Shown here in pieces: positions 46,670 to 58,400 of a stretch of 64,000 nt of DNA. Both the position numbers and the translations under genes were made by a program. The notes beneath the pieces are model-generated. The model made no database searches. It saw nothing but the letters and a program-made list of their open reading frames with translations, and was not told the origin of the DNA. The stretch comes from Acanthosoma haemorrhoidale (taxonomy: Eukaryota > Arthropoda > Insecta > Hemiptera > Acanthosomatidae). Where the stretch lies: the NCBI GenBank assembly GCA_930367205.1, contig OV884009.1, forward strand, positions 103,933,189-103,997,188, read 5' to 3'. How positions within the stretch are numbered: the first letter of the stretch is position 1; each line of letters opens with the position of its first letter.

Positions 46670-49600
46670 ATTTAGATTGACCATATTTTTGAATGATGTT
46701 CTCAATTGTAAATCAATGGTACGAATGTACTTTCCAGGCGGAGGGTACTTCAAATTTCAGCAGGTGTGCAATATATGGGAACCATCAGGTGGGAGTTGGC
46801 AGGTACGTTGCTACTTGTTTGGGTCATGTGCTACTTCTGTATTTGGAAAGGCGTCAAATGGACTGGGAAGGTAATTACCCTCACTAAATTAATGAACCCC
46901 CACCCCTTATGATAAATAAAAACCAATATTGGTTTTATAACGTATAAATCTATGTTTATCTTAGGTCGTTTACTTTACTGCATTATTCCCGTACTTCTTA
47001 TTAACCGTCCTACTTATCCGTGGCATAACTCTTCCTGGCGCAGCTGAAGGAATATATTTTTACATTAGTCCTAACCTTTCAAAGCTGGGAGATTCACAGG
47101 TTAGTTATGTAGCAAATAGTTATTTAATACTACAGTATGTATATGTCTACAATTGCATGATTAATATTGTAATAATCGTTATGATTACGATTATTTTTTA
47201 TTATTATTATACGATAGGTATGGATTGATGCAGTTACTCAGATATTTTTCTCCTACGGTCTCGGTCTTGGTACATTAGTAGCTTTGGGAAGTTACAACAA
47301 ATTTACAAATAATGTTTACAAGTAAGTTGATATTTTTTTATTTATTAATTAATATATTTTATTTCTTTATTTATGAATCAAAACTTTGTTTCCAACTTTA
47401 CAGAGATGCACTGATTGTTTGCTGTGTAAACTCTGGAACAAGCATGTTTGCAGGATTTGTCATTTTTTCAGTTGTTGGATTTATGGCTCATGAACAACAA
47501 AAACCTGTGGGTGAAGTTGCTGCTTCAGGTAACTTCTTATGTTTGTAACGCAACATTACAAATATTTTTTTTTCAAGAGAGGTAGAAGGATCATAAGGAT
47601 GTTTAATTAAAATTGTACATAATTTATACGTAAGCATTAGTATATCTTTAATTAAAATATAGTGTATTCGTTTTTAAAGTGGTTGATCCAGTAGCGGAAT
47701 TTTGTAATAGAATGAGTATGGAAGCTAAACTGAAATTACACGAAGGATTCGAATACAGCTAATAAAAAACATTACCATTACATATTATAAAAAATAATAA
47801 TGTCACTTCGCAATTCCTTAGTGGAACGGGTTATTATTTTCACACCTAAAATTCATCAACAAATGATCGTAGTAACTCAATGCAAATAAACCCAAAACAC
47901 CGTCCTTTGACAATAACAAAGCTTTCTTTCGTTCTTATTGATATAATAATCAAATAAAATAAGTATATTTCTTCAATCATTGGCTTTAGTGGTTTTTTTA
48001 TTTATGTGTTCTGCATAGTGCCACTTATTGTTATAATATTGAAATGTTTTTATTGTGAAAGCTCAAAATAAATAAATAACGTATTCATTTCAGGTCCAGG
48101 ATTGGCATTTTTAGCATACCCATCAGCCGTCCTACAGTTGCCTGGTGCTCCATTGTGGTCATGTCTGTTTTTTATAATGCTTCTTTTTATTGGGTTGGAC
48201 AGTCAGGTATGTTCACCAATCAGTTTTACTTGATCATAAATTGATGTACTTTTTGTAATTAAAGGTAAGGAATGACTGTTCTCCAAAGAACGTTTTCCTC
48301 TAAGCAAGGATCTGGCAGTTAACTGCGTTTATATTACATGGGATTTCCACATTCTATTGACAAGATAGAAATAATCTTTCATAATTTAAAAGACTTTTGT
48401 TTTGTTTTTATATTTTCAAATACATTTGAAAATCCAGCATCAACTATTGTTGGTAGTTGGATTTGCTAAAAACATATTTGCCATTTATTTAATAAGGCAA
48501 GATTCACTAGTAAAGTACGTGAAAATGCATTATTATGTTTCTCGCAAACTTACAGCCCAGAGGTTTGTGTGTCCAAATTGTTTCCAATTCTTTCCTTAGA
48601 GTAAAAATTAAAGTTTCGTCGTCAGATAGAAAATACCACACGATCTGCTAATTATAATGAGCATGTAAGCAATACGGACAATAATAACAACGTAGGGGTA
48701 GGAATCTACCCAAATCGGAGACACGTTTGTAACAAGGTTGGATGGAATCCCACCCTAGAATATAGCTACATGTGAAAGGGTAACACGTATCTTCGTTTAC
48801 TCTCACCATTAGAAAACTGGTCAGGAGGACACTAGAGGTTTAATTGACCTTGCCCATAAGTGACAGGTTAAGTTAAAGGCCAAGGATGATTTATCGCCTC
48901 ACTTTGTGGGTAGAGCCTTAACAAATTTTAAATACTTATATTTTATTTTACGATCATTAAAAATGATATGTAAATCATCCAATCTATCTATTAGTATGAG
49001 AGTTGATTTTCTGAATATAGCAATTAATTACTAGAAGTGCTTAGAAAATATATAGTTTCTGGGGCAGATTAAAAAAAAAACTCTAATTTCAACACTTGAG
49101 CCCAATAACCGGTATTATGATTTGACCTTCTTTATGATTGACAAATGTCTTTATACTAACTTTACTTGTCTTCTTTTAGAATTAATACGACTGGAAAGCA
49201 CAGGTTCCATAACGAAACCAACTATAACGGCCCAACTTATCAACCTAGCTACATTCTTATATATGGCCCTACCAAGTAAATAAAATTGGCCATTTTCTCA
49301 TTAGTGTAAGGGATAGATCCAACGTGATGGATGCTCGAACCTTTCAAGGTGTTAACCGCTTCTCTAAACTAACCACTTTCTCGTCATTGTACGGCTTACG
49401 GTCCGGATCACAACCATAAATCTAGATCTCAACTAACAAATCGGTATAACATAATATGGCTAAATGAGAGAAACCTTGCTTAAGGTATAAAATAGTGGCT
49501 GAATCAGGCCGTAGAACTATTTGAAATTCGAGAACTTAGCAGTACTTTATGACAACTTAGCAGGTTGTATGAACGACGGGTCAAGATTACCAAATGAATA

Positions 49601-52600
49601 ATGAAACGTGCTGAAGAAATGCTTGATACACAGTAACGGGCACCATCGCACTGAATGACTTCACAGCTCATACATCCTGTGGCAGAACTTACCATAGACA
49701 AATTAAACCCAATCTTCTTCCTCAGGAAATCACCAGAAAAGTAAACCTCTATTTCGCCGCAGCCGGTTCGGACTTAACGGGAAAAGTGAACGGGGAATGA
49801 GGAAAAAAGTGAAAGTTTTAGTGAAGTGCGTTTAATCATAGTTGCCAATAAACACCATATAAAGTCCATTATTGTAAACTGCTGACCTGATATCATTGAG
49901 GGGGGGGGGTGCTACTCTTCCTATGTATTAGTGCTGCCTGGCCTCAAAGCTGGATGAAGCTGTCATGGCAAACTTTAAATCACTAACTAAATGCCTATGT
50001 AAATTTGGTTACAATGCATTACACCATAACGGCATGTTATATTGCAGGAAACTTATTAATGCTGGAATAAATTTAAATATATACGAATCACTCAATAATG
50101 ATTACCATTGACAGAACAATTTAATTCCTAATGGCGTTGATGACCACTTGGTTTTACGTATAAACATCAAAAACAACTGAACAAAACCAAAACAGGACGT
50201 ACTTACGTTCCAGATACAGCCACCTCTTATCGCTAAAACTTACTACCGCTCCACTGTTAAAAATAACAAAACAGTTCCTGGAGGATGAGCCCTATAACCT
50301 TCAAGTTACAAATTATCTTACATTACGTTTAATAATAATTAGCATTGTTTTACATCACAAACTATATAAAATGTGACAAAGCAACTGTAAATATAATATC
50401 TTTCATTAAGCGCTTTCTATCTTTAAATTTAAATAAAACAAAGTGTGTGTGAGATATCATCGAAATTTTTTATTCCTTTAAAAGGCTTATCGATGCCATT
50501 ATGTACGAAATATAACATCGTGCAAATGTCTATCACTGGGTGGCGCGCATCCGAAATGTCCAATTTTCCATGACTCTGGCACATAAATCAGGTTGAATTT
50601 GACCGATAGCATGGGTTATGTTGGCTTTGAGGACCGCTGTGATTTGTGGCTTATTCGCATAGACCTGCGACATAAGAAAACCCTACAAGAAAAAGTCTAA
50701 CGGGGTCAAATCGCACGATTTCGGTGGCCAGTTCACATCACCTCCACGTGAGATGACCATGCCTCAAATCGCTCGTGCAGACACATGAGCTGTGTGGCAC
50801 GTAGCGCCGTCCTGTTGAAACCACATGTCGTTGGTGTCCATATCATCCAATTCAGGCCAAAAGAAGTTGGTAATCATCGACCTATAGCGCTCGTTGACGG
50901 TAATTGCCTGGCCAACGTCGTTGTCAAAGAAATATGGACCAATGACGTCACCAGCCCAAAATCCACACCAAACAGTGACTTTTTCGGGACAATTTTGTTC
51001 GTTGACGTACCCATTCATCAAGAAATGGGCCTCATCGCTGAAAATGATTTTTCGATGAAAATTAGGGTCAGTTCCCAACTGCTCCAGGGCCCATTCAGCG
51101 AACACACGTCGTTGTCTATGGTCGTTTACCTTCAGTTCCTGGGTCAGTTGAATTTTGTACGGGTGCAGGCCCAAGTCACGACGCAAAATTTGCCAAGATG
51201 TGGTCTGCAAAAGACCGAGTTCTTGTGAGCGACGCGATATCGACTGCCTTGGATTCTCCTGCATACAAATTTATCCACCACACTTCGAATAGTCCTCTCG
51301 GTAGGATGCTTATGGCGACCGTAAAATGGGCGAAGTGCGCGGAATGTTGCCCGAACAGAACATTCAATTATAAATAAAACAATTTTATCATTTGCACGTG
51401 TTGTTAAACGCTATATCCGTCCATGGTTATTTGGCAAAGCAGACTGAATAAATTCGACAGATGCAGCTTCAACAATATGGCCACTATCAACTGTCAAAGT
51501 TCGGAAGTCCCTATTGGAAGTCGCTTCACAAAAGTACATGTTTAGTTTATATACATTCATGACATAAATTTTATTGTTAGTTTTAAAGAAATACGATGCA
51601 CAATAATTAAAAAAAACAAAAATAAATAAAATATATCAGTTCTGTGTATATATCTGTGTATATTGTGTAAAACACACAATCTGTTGTGATCGTTCTATTC
51701 ACCCTCTTCCAATAGTGAACACTGTTATTCAATTGTAGCTCTATCGCCACATTTGTCTCTTGGGATATTAATATGGTCATTTAAGTTTATACTAGAAACC
51801 TTATTTACTTATGATTTTTACTCTTTCAGTTTTGTACAATGGAAGGCTTCATAACAGCAATGGTGGACGAGTGGCCACTACTACTACGCAGGAGAAAAGA
51901 ATTATTTATAGGGCTTGTGTGCATACTATCATATCTTGTAGGCTTTTCATGTATATCACAGGTAAGAATGTGTTTACATTAAAATCATGAAATTATAAAT
52001 ATATGTTCATACATAAACCTTATATTGATATTTTGTTTCTGTTTCAGGGAGGAATGTATGTATTCCAGATATTAGATTCATATGCAGTCAGTGGTTTCTG
52101 TTTGTTATTTTTAATATTCTTCGAATGCATTGCCATTTCTTGGGCTTTTGGGGTAAATCGCTTTTATGATGGAATAAAAGAAATGATTGGTTACTATCCA
52201 TGGTCTGGATGGAAATTCTGTTGGGTATTTGCAACCCCTATGATATGCCTGGTATGGTTTTTATTAAACACATCAAAAATAATGACTCTTATATAACATA
52301 TAACCCACACATACATCATTATCACTATTTCAGGGTACATTTGTTTTCAATTTGATTCAATGGACGCCTATAAAATACCTCGACTACGAATACCCGTGGT
52401 GGAGCCATGCTTTAGGCTGGTTGACAGCGCTATCATCGATGTTATGCATTCCTGGCTATATGATATATGCCTGGCTTAATACTCCTGGTGACTTCAACAC
52501 GGTATTTACACATAATTTTTAATAATCAATGCAGTTAAATAATAATAAAATAGGTATACGTCAATTTAACTATCATGATGTAATTATTTTCCACGTTATT

Positions 52601-52697
52601 TAACTCAAGTTTACAGAAATTTTATGACATTTACTATTATAGTAAATTGTTGTAAATGAATTGTACATTGAATAAATTTCATTTAAGATATACTTTT

Positions 52698-52742
<45 letters not shown>

Positions 52743-55700
52743 TATATTTTTATATATATAAATGAAATATTTACTCTTTTTTCATGAAGAAGTCTGATAT
52801 AGCTACCATCAATTAATTTAATATACTGAATATTCATTGATTTTACCTGGTATTATACGTTATATGCATGAAGGGATACCTAGTTTAAATAATATACCAG
52901 TTTTACATGAAACATTTGTTTTATAATGCAATGATTCATTAGTATTTTCTAGGAATGAATATTTTATATTGAAAGATATTTACGTATAATGGCAGCTAAT
53001 AAATGTTATATGATACAATACTGTAGTTTAAGTCATCTTAATAAGCTCAAGGATAATATTCACCCCAACGTTATACTGGTGATGCCTTCTGGGGAGGTAA
53101 ACAGTGTTTATTTGTCAGATACAGAGGTCGTACTGGTGAGCCTAGCAGTGTTCAGGTTGGTCAACCTACTCACTGCCTGGGAGAGTGCCTATCAATTACA
53201 ATTTGGATTAAGATACCTGGAGTTGGTGAAAAATCAGAAATTACGAACTCTAAGACAACATTGACGAAATGTTCATCAAGATAGACAGGCTCTGCTAGAC
53301 AGGGTACTTGGATTAACGATTGCGTAATTACGAAAAAGCTGTTCACAGAAGTTCTACATGAGGTAGAGTGGTCAAGAGATAGGTGGCAGGGCAAAGTGGA
53401 AATAGATTCCAAACAAAATTAACCCAGCTAGCTATTTGATGATTGCAACACTCGAGAGAGGCTACTGACAAAGGCCTTTGAAGTGGGCCTAGATTCACTA
53501 ATCACTATCAAATGAAGCCACCAACAAAACCTACAGATAAATGCTTCGGAGAAATAGAACTTGAGGGGTACAGTGGGACTAATGACACCGAAGGAGAGAA
53601 CAACAGAAACGTCTCCTTCGAAAGAAGAGAGTGGGAGAATTGGAAGTATGCCTCCTAAATTAAAATATAACAGATATTAGAATAATATCAGAGGTTTTGA
53701 AGCTGAAAGAAGACTCAGAATAAGCATTCAACTGATGGGATTTTTTAAAGAGTTTCGTTGCTTTCTAAGGATTGATCGGAATATGAAGCTGCATTTTGTT
53801 CTGTAGTCATAACCTCTGTATTTGAGATTTCCTGTTCTTATACATATTGTTTGCAATCTTTATTGAGAGCTTCTATTTGTGTGCTACTTATAGACTCACT
53901 CGTGCTAATTTTATCCTCTACTCTAACTTTTAAGCTTTCCATGTCTGTTTTAATTCCTCTTCTAATTTTTCCATCCTTTCGCTTAATGTTTTGATTTCGT
54001 TGCTTAAATCATTTCGTAATTTTTCAGTATTTATTTCTAGTTTTTTTTTTTAACATTGCTTGGATTGATGGAAGCATTTTCTTGTAACTTAGATTCACGC
54101 ACTTATCCTTCACTAGTATTACTTAACTAATGGACGAGTTCAATAATACTTTCACCCACCACAACCTGCGATTCTTGTTTGCTCTAATCCATTTTTTTTA
54201 AAGCTGTTATTTACATTATATGTCCTATTATACTTCATTAAAATGTGTTTTAGCCACTTCATCTAAGCCTTCTTTACACACAACAGTGAAATAAATCTTA
54301 TTCATTAATCGCAAAGTATTATGAAACATTTGAATAACTCGTATGCACCGCCAGGACTATACTTTAATAAACTTTACAAGCAAGCCAACAAGTAATATGT
54401 CTTTGCATTGAGTAATAAATGTATTGGTATAATAATAATGGCTAGACTGCAATTGGCCTGCTGTGCCAATCGCTAAGCAAGGGCAATTCGAAAAAAAGAC
54501 AATGCTCTCTGTATTTTAGAATTATGAATTAATTCCAGAATGATTGATTCTGAACTTTATCGTGATCAGTAGAGAGGACACAAAGGGTTAACGATGTTGT
54601 GACCCAGCGTTACCCAAGGTTAGTTAACAGAAATCGGGTTTTGTTTCAAGAAGATAACGCCCGACCACACACTTCTTGTTCCACGAAACAAAAAATTTTA
54701 AAGAGCTGGATGGGATTGAGCTTCTTCCTCCCCTTGCTTACAATCCTGGCTTAGCGCCTTCTGACTACCATCTGTTCTGGTCAATGGGTCATATCTTTAA
54801 GGAAAAACATTCAGTTCTCTGAAGAAGGTTCAAAATGAAGTTGCTGAATTCTTAAGTTCAAAGCCCAAAGAGTGGTATTGTGAGGGGATCGTACAGCTAG
54901 CCTTGAGGCAACAAACCATAGAACACAACGGTATATACTTTCAATATTTAAAAAAAAAAAAGTGTTCAAATAAAACTATTTTTAAATTAGCAAGAAAAAC
55001 GGTCATTTTTGTATGATTCATTCTATGAAATATAGTGAACACATTTATGTTTCAAGTTTGTTTTATATTGACAACAGGCATACAAATGAGCAATCAAGTA
55101 TTTTATTTTATCTGAATATTGCTCTTTAATTACAATCAATGTCAATTTCTTCTTTCCATCTTTCATGTGAATTAATAAGCATGTGCAAAAACTTAATGAT
55201 GATCAGAGTTATTGAAATGTTATCACAGTTTCAGAACAGTATTTTAATAATGTGGTTTGGCTATATAATTGGACAGCTGACACAGTGACCTTTATCATAG
55301 CAGAAATGCATTAATACTACAACCATATAAAACAAGTTCTGCCTATTGGTATGGTTTTGCTGAAAAAACATTTTGTATGTAACATAACAGCTACAATTGC
55401 AACATTATTGGAAACAAATTCCATTATTTGCTAGATTTAATTAATGCTTTAATTAGTTTTCTTGTTTTATTTATTTATAAAAGCATACAATTACTCAGAC
55501 AATTATGGTGTTGTTGCGTTTATCACGTTTCCCTATTGAACCTTGCTTATCAATCACATTATTTTTGATATTTTTTTTTTTTTAACTCATGGTAAGTAAA
55601 TGCTTACGTTAATTCAGCTGGCTATTCTTTAAATAATAATCCCTGTATGTATCATGGATTGGGGCAAATAATAGTTTCAATTAGATTAGTGGATTTTTTT

Positions 55701-57645
55701 TTTTCCAGTTATTCTATATATAAAGAAATAAGTGGATATTTTAGTTTAAAGTATTAAGCGTTTCAAGTATTAGTTTTAGTTTAGAGGCACTCTGGCATCA
55801 GGCTCATATGAAATGAGCCCATGTACATAAAATGAAAGAAATAAAGAAAATAAATATTTAAATTAATTGAATTAAAAATCATTTACAAATATGAAAACAA
55901 TACATTTTGGTTGAGGAATGAGTAAATAGCAAAGCATTTTTTTCCACAAATTCTGTAAACATCAACTCCAAACTTTCAGAAAACAATTAATTTTAGCTGA
56001 AAATTCATGGCATTCGTGTAAACATAGAACCAAATGTAGCAGGTCTATAAAATATATGTAGAGCCTACTCTTATCAGATATTTCAATATTAGTTTTACTT
56101 AATTCGTATGGGTAAATTCTAGCTACAAAATTTGGAACAAAACTAAGAAGATGCCTTACTCTTCCCTGATCTTTATTAAATGGTAGGACATTCTATAAGA
56201 TGGATTCATTTGTTACAAATGTTGCAAAAAAAAGAAGGTCAGAATACTGGTCAATGATTAACAAGGTTCATAGCCAGAAGAGGACACTAATATTGAAATA
56301 TCATAATCTACTACGTAAATGTACAATGTTTTTAAATTTACAAAGCCATCACTTCTGAAATCAGTTATCAAATCTAAAAAAAATAATGAAATCTATTTAT
56401 AATAAAGATTCAGTTGTAACTGTTATGTTACACATGTGTAATTTAATTGTTCAATAAAACTGTACTAAAAGATGTAGCTTATATTAGTAGTTCAGTAGAG
56501 GCTGCTTGTTTTAGGTTGATTTTTGAACTTTATTATTATTATTATTGGTACTGTTCTATGGTAGAGGCCACCGTTATAGGTATTCCCTTAACCATTTATA
56601 AACTGAAAGTGTAATAAAAAGGGTCTGTTTTATTAACTAATGTTCCTATCAATATATATCTATATTGATTAGCAGATGATAATAAATAAACAATGCCTGA
56701 TACATTGGATATAGAACAAATAGAGCTTAGTATGTCACTAGAGAAGGTTAAAAAGTGGCTTAGTCCTTTTCAAATGATAGTACTGCCTACTTTGTTTCAA
56801 GATGAAGATGTTATGTTTTCATTAAATTTATTGAATTTACGACATTTAAATATAACGTTTATTTGGCTTTAGGTTATTTTAACAACAGGAAAAACAAAAT
56901 GCTAAAGGAATGAATATAATTATCCCTTTTACAAATGAACTTATTAATAATGACAATATAAATACCATAATGTAACACTACAAATACTGTTGGGATATTG
57001 AATCACTTAAATGTGTTTTATACACCTATTTACCAATTTTTGTTTTTTTCTGTTGATATCAGGGTCAGATCTTTTTTCAAAAGTTCATTTTTTAATAAAT
57101 TATAACACAATTAAACATATCTCTATTCCAAGAATTCACTTACATTAATTACTTCTTATTGATGACAAGTACTTGTATAGGCAATTTATGGTTCCCAGTT
57201 AAATAAAGTGTTGATCATCTCAACAATAAGAATGTGTAAAAGCTTCAATATATACTTATTATTTTGTTATAAAATTCAATAAATTTTCATTCAATTCAGT
57301 ATAATAAGTATATCTTAATTTTCTAGTTCTTTCAAAATATTACCTAGATCTTATTATCAGTAAAAGTATCTTATCTATAAAGCAAATGGTTTTGTTTGTT
57401 TTTCTTGTAATCCTGTTACATATTTTATTTACAAATTAGAGGGGGGGAGGAAACAAAAACAATTCCTAATTTTATAATATAATCAGTCAACATTTGTTTT
57501 AATTTAGTCAAGATTTTAATTTAATTTAAGTATTAATTTATTATTTTCAATGCAGAGAATGCGGATGCTAGTTCGTATTGAAGAAGACATACCTGCCTTA
57601 CGAAGAAAAATGAAACAAGCTTCCAAAGATGTTAGCTCGTTATGA
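43660..57645 (+). CDS. Gat: Sodium- and chloride-dependent GABA transporter (SLC6 family), 12 exons
   Basis: Plasma-membrane symporter expected to take up GABA with Na+ and Cl-. Joined exons: 43660-43993, 44539-44640, 45763-45946, 46738-46870, 46965-47099, 47218-47321, 47404-47528, 48094-48206, 51830-51961, 52048-52251, 52334-52501, 57556-57645. They total 1824 bp, 607 residues, normal for GAT proteins, and every junction is GT...AG with matching phase. Twelve TM segments can be placed. Key motifs: [20 protein letters not shown] in TM1, a [10 protein letters not shown] cysteine pair and N-glycosylation sites (NAT, NVS) in the second extracellular loop, [10 protein letters not shown] in TM6, GLDSQFCTMEG in TM8. 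The order and wording of motifs fit insect Gat rather than other SLC6 members (inebriated, DAT, SERT). Start at ATG 43660 follows an acceptor at 43631; ATG 43681 is an alternative. TM1 has Leu48 where human GAT1 has Tyr60. Confidence 0.95.
44539..44640 (+). CDS. Gat: Gat coding exon 2
   Basis: Residues about 112-145: [20 protein letters not shown] and the rest of TM3, with the tyrosine pair of the substrate site. Donor ACTG|GTAATT, phase 1. Confidence 0.95.
45246..45449. mobile_element. MITE in Gat intron 2
   Basis: 45246-45283 (gctttggttgaaaaaaaaat ... catcaaat) is the imperfect reverse complement of 45409-45449. The 200-bp element has no coding capacity. Ends and size fit a MITE; the superfamily is not evident. 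Confidence 0.7.
45763..45946 (+). CDS. Gat: Gat coding exon 3
   Basis: Large second extracellular loop, residues about 146-207: [16 protein letters not shown] holds the expected disulfide pair, and NAT and NVS are potential N-glycosylation sites. It ends in TDPVKEFWE with donor GA|GTAAGT. Confidence 0.95.
45994..46663 (+). mobile_element. 5'-truncated Jockey insertion in Gat intron 3
   Basis: Same orientation as Gat. Contains the RT C-terminus in one open frame ([60 protein letters not shown]), the family 3' UTR and a TA-repeat tail after cacaataaag. Flanked by tattgtatatagat (45980-45993) and tattgtatttagat (46664-46677), a 14-bp target duplication with one mismatch. It makes up most of the 791-bp intron. 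The open frame appearing to continue from exon 3 is accidental: the exon ends at 45946 with a good donor. Confidence 0.9.
46738..46870 (+). CDS. Gat: Gat coding exon 4
   Basis: Acceptor TTTCCAG|GCGG. Encodes [20 protein letters not shown] and TM4 ([18 protein letters not shown]). The correct frame is the one with no long ORF of its own, so it is easily missed; it joins exactly to exons 3 and 5. Donor AAG|GTAATT, phase 0. Confidence 0.95.
46965..47099 (+). CDS. Gat: Gat coding exon 5
   Basis: 45 codons: TM5 ([20 protein letters not shown]) and the following extracellular loop [17 protein letters not shown]. Intron 4 before it is only 94 bp. Donor CAG|GTTAGT. Confidence 0.95.
47218..47321 (+). 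CDS. Gat: Gat coding exon 6
   Basis: TM6, [20 protein letters not shown], with the unwound FFS region that contacts Na+ and substrate in SLC6 transporters, then [14 protein letters not shown]. Donor ACAA|GTAAGT, phase 2. Confidence 0.95.
47404..47528 (+). CDS. Gat: Gat coding exon 7
   Basis: TM7 and loop: [20 protein letters not shown] ... [17 protein letters not shown]. The asparagine of CCVNS is in the position of a Na1 / Cl- site ligand in the family. Donor TCAG|GTAACT, phase 1. Confidence 0.95.
48094..48206 (+). CDS. Gat: Gat coding exon 8
   Basis: [20 protein letters not shown] and TM8 up to GLDSQ. It precedes the 3.6-kb intron 8 that carries a DD41D mariner. Donor CAG|GTATGT, phase 0. 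Confidence 0.95.
48207..50408. other. Gat intron 8, left part
   Basis: No exon or element identified. 49.2-49.9 kb is less AT-rich than its surroundings and may be old LTR material, but it shows no diagnostic motif. Confidence 0.5.
50409..51526 (-). mobile_element. DD41D mariner, copy 3, in Gat intron 8
   Basis: Ends match copy 2 (AAGCGACTTCCAATAGGGAC at 51526; AGCGCTTTC at 50409). The transposase frame 50764-51264 shows [49 protein letters not shown] and [15 protein letters not shown]. About 17 residues present in copy 2 after EQNC are missing, an in-frame deletion, and the N-terminal and C-terminal parts lie in other frames. It lies antisense to Gat in intron 8 and is inactive. Confidence 0.88.
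51830..51961 (+). CDS. Gat: Gat coding exon 9
   Basis: [20 protein letters not shown] continues TM8 into the intracellular loop, then TM9 ([20 protein letters not shown]). Acceptor CTTTCAG|TTTT, donor CAG|GTAAGA, phase 0. Confidence 0.95.
52048..52251 (+). CDS. Gat: Gat coding exon 10
   Basis: 68 codons: [20 protein letters not shown] (TM10), [20 protein letters not shown], then the start of TM11. Donor CTG|GTATGG, phase 0. Confidence 0.95.
52334..52501 (+). CDS. Gat: Gat coding exon 11
   Basis: 56 codons: [20 protein letters not shown], then TM12 ([20 protein letters not shown]). Donor ACG|GTATTT, phase 0. It is followed by a 5054-bp intron. Confidence 0.94.
52502..54559. other. Gat intron 11, left part with TA microsatellite
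   Basis: TA run at about 52701-52741. A 91-codon frame at 52989-53264 carries no motif I recognise; low AT content between 53.0 and 53.65 kb suggests a decayed repeat. Confidence 0.5.
54560..55012 (+). pseudogene. Mariner (DD34D-like) transposase remnant in Gat intron 11
   Basis: The + strand reads [20 protein letters not shown] then ARPHTS, then in another frame [20 protein letters not shown]. These are the second and third catalytic-Asp blocks of a mariner transposase (DNARPH and LAPSDYHLF). It is a 3' fragment with frameshifts, and the A-rich end near 54950 leads into a possible terminal repeat. Confidence 0.75.
55013..57555. other. Gat intron 11, right part
   Basis: Very AT-rich, with no exon, repeat boundary or element that I can support. 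It ends in the exon 12 acceptor. Confidence 0.5.
57556..57645 (+). CDS. Gat: Gat coding exon 12 (C-terminus)
   Basis: [20 protein letters not shown] plus nine residues and TGA at 57643-57645. This is the cytoplasmic tail: the VRIxEDIPxLRxKM segment is typical of insect Gat, supporting the join across the long intron 11. Confidence 0.88.
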   Translation, partial: RMRMLVRIEEDIPALRRKMKQASKDVSSL

Positions 57646-58400
57646 TAACTAGAAAAAAAAATCATTAGAAATGGAATTAGTTTTTTCTTGTATTGTAACA
57701 AATGAAGTCAGTGTTTAAAATGGAAGCAGTGATATTTCATAATGTACTTCTAATTAATTTTCAGGCCAGAAAATGTTAACACTTTATTATAAATAAAATT
57801 TAAATTATATAATAAATGAGCTGTAACAGATATTTAGTAAGAGAGAGAATCTAGTAGAGTTATCAAACTTAATTTCAATCTGAAAATATTGATTAAGTGG
57901 TAATAAAAAATTTGCCAAAAATGCCACAATAATCTCTCATCATGGATCTTGATTTTACTTGTAAGATTTTTTTTATTATTGATATTTGTTTTTAAAAAGT
58001 AGTTTGTAAGTTACAATTACTTATGTAAATACTTCAAATGGTTACATTTTAAGAAACAGCAGAATTTTGTATAGATAATGTATATTATTTGAAATTAATT
58101 TAGGTATTTATGAAACAATATTCATGACCTACTTTACGATCTCTAGTAATATTAATGCATTAGAAATGGACTGGGTTCACTTTTGTTATAATGGTTATTT
58201 GTGTGGTAAAAAAAAAAATTAAACATTTAAAAAAAAAAAAGGCTTGAGCTCACAAAAACCATTACAAAGCTATAATGACATTTACATTTTATTTATTTTT
58301 TTTATAAATAACTTAAAAATGTATTGTATTGTGAAATAAATTTTTTTTTTTATTTTCTTTTTTTTTTACAAATACAGAATGATTCATTAATACAATCAGT
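57646..58400 (+). other. Probable Gat 3' UTR
   Basis: Follows the TGA. A polyadenylation signal AATAAA occurs at 57792-57797, 147 bp after the stop, and another near 58336. Which one is used cannot be decided from sequence alone. Confidence 0.5.

Noticed and set aside
52989..53264. 91-codon frame in Gat intron 11 as an alternative exon
   Set aside because: No SLC6 similarity and no suitable splice signals in phase; probably decayed repeat.
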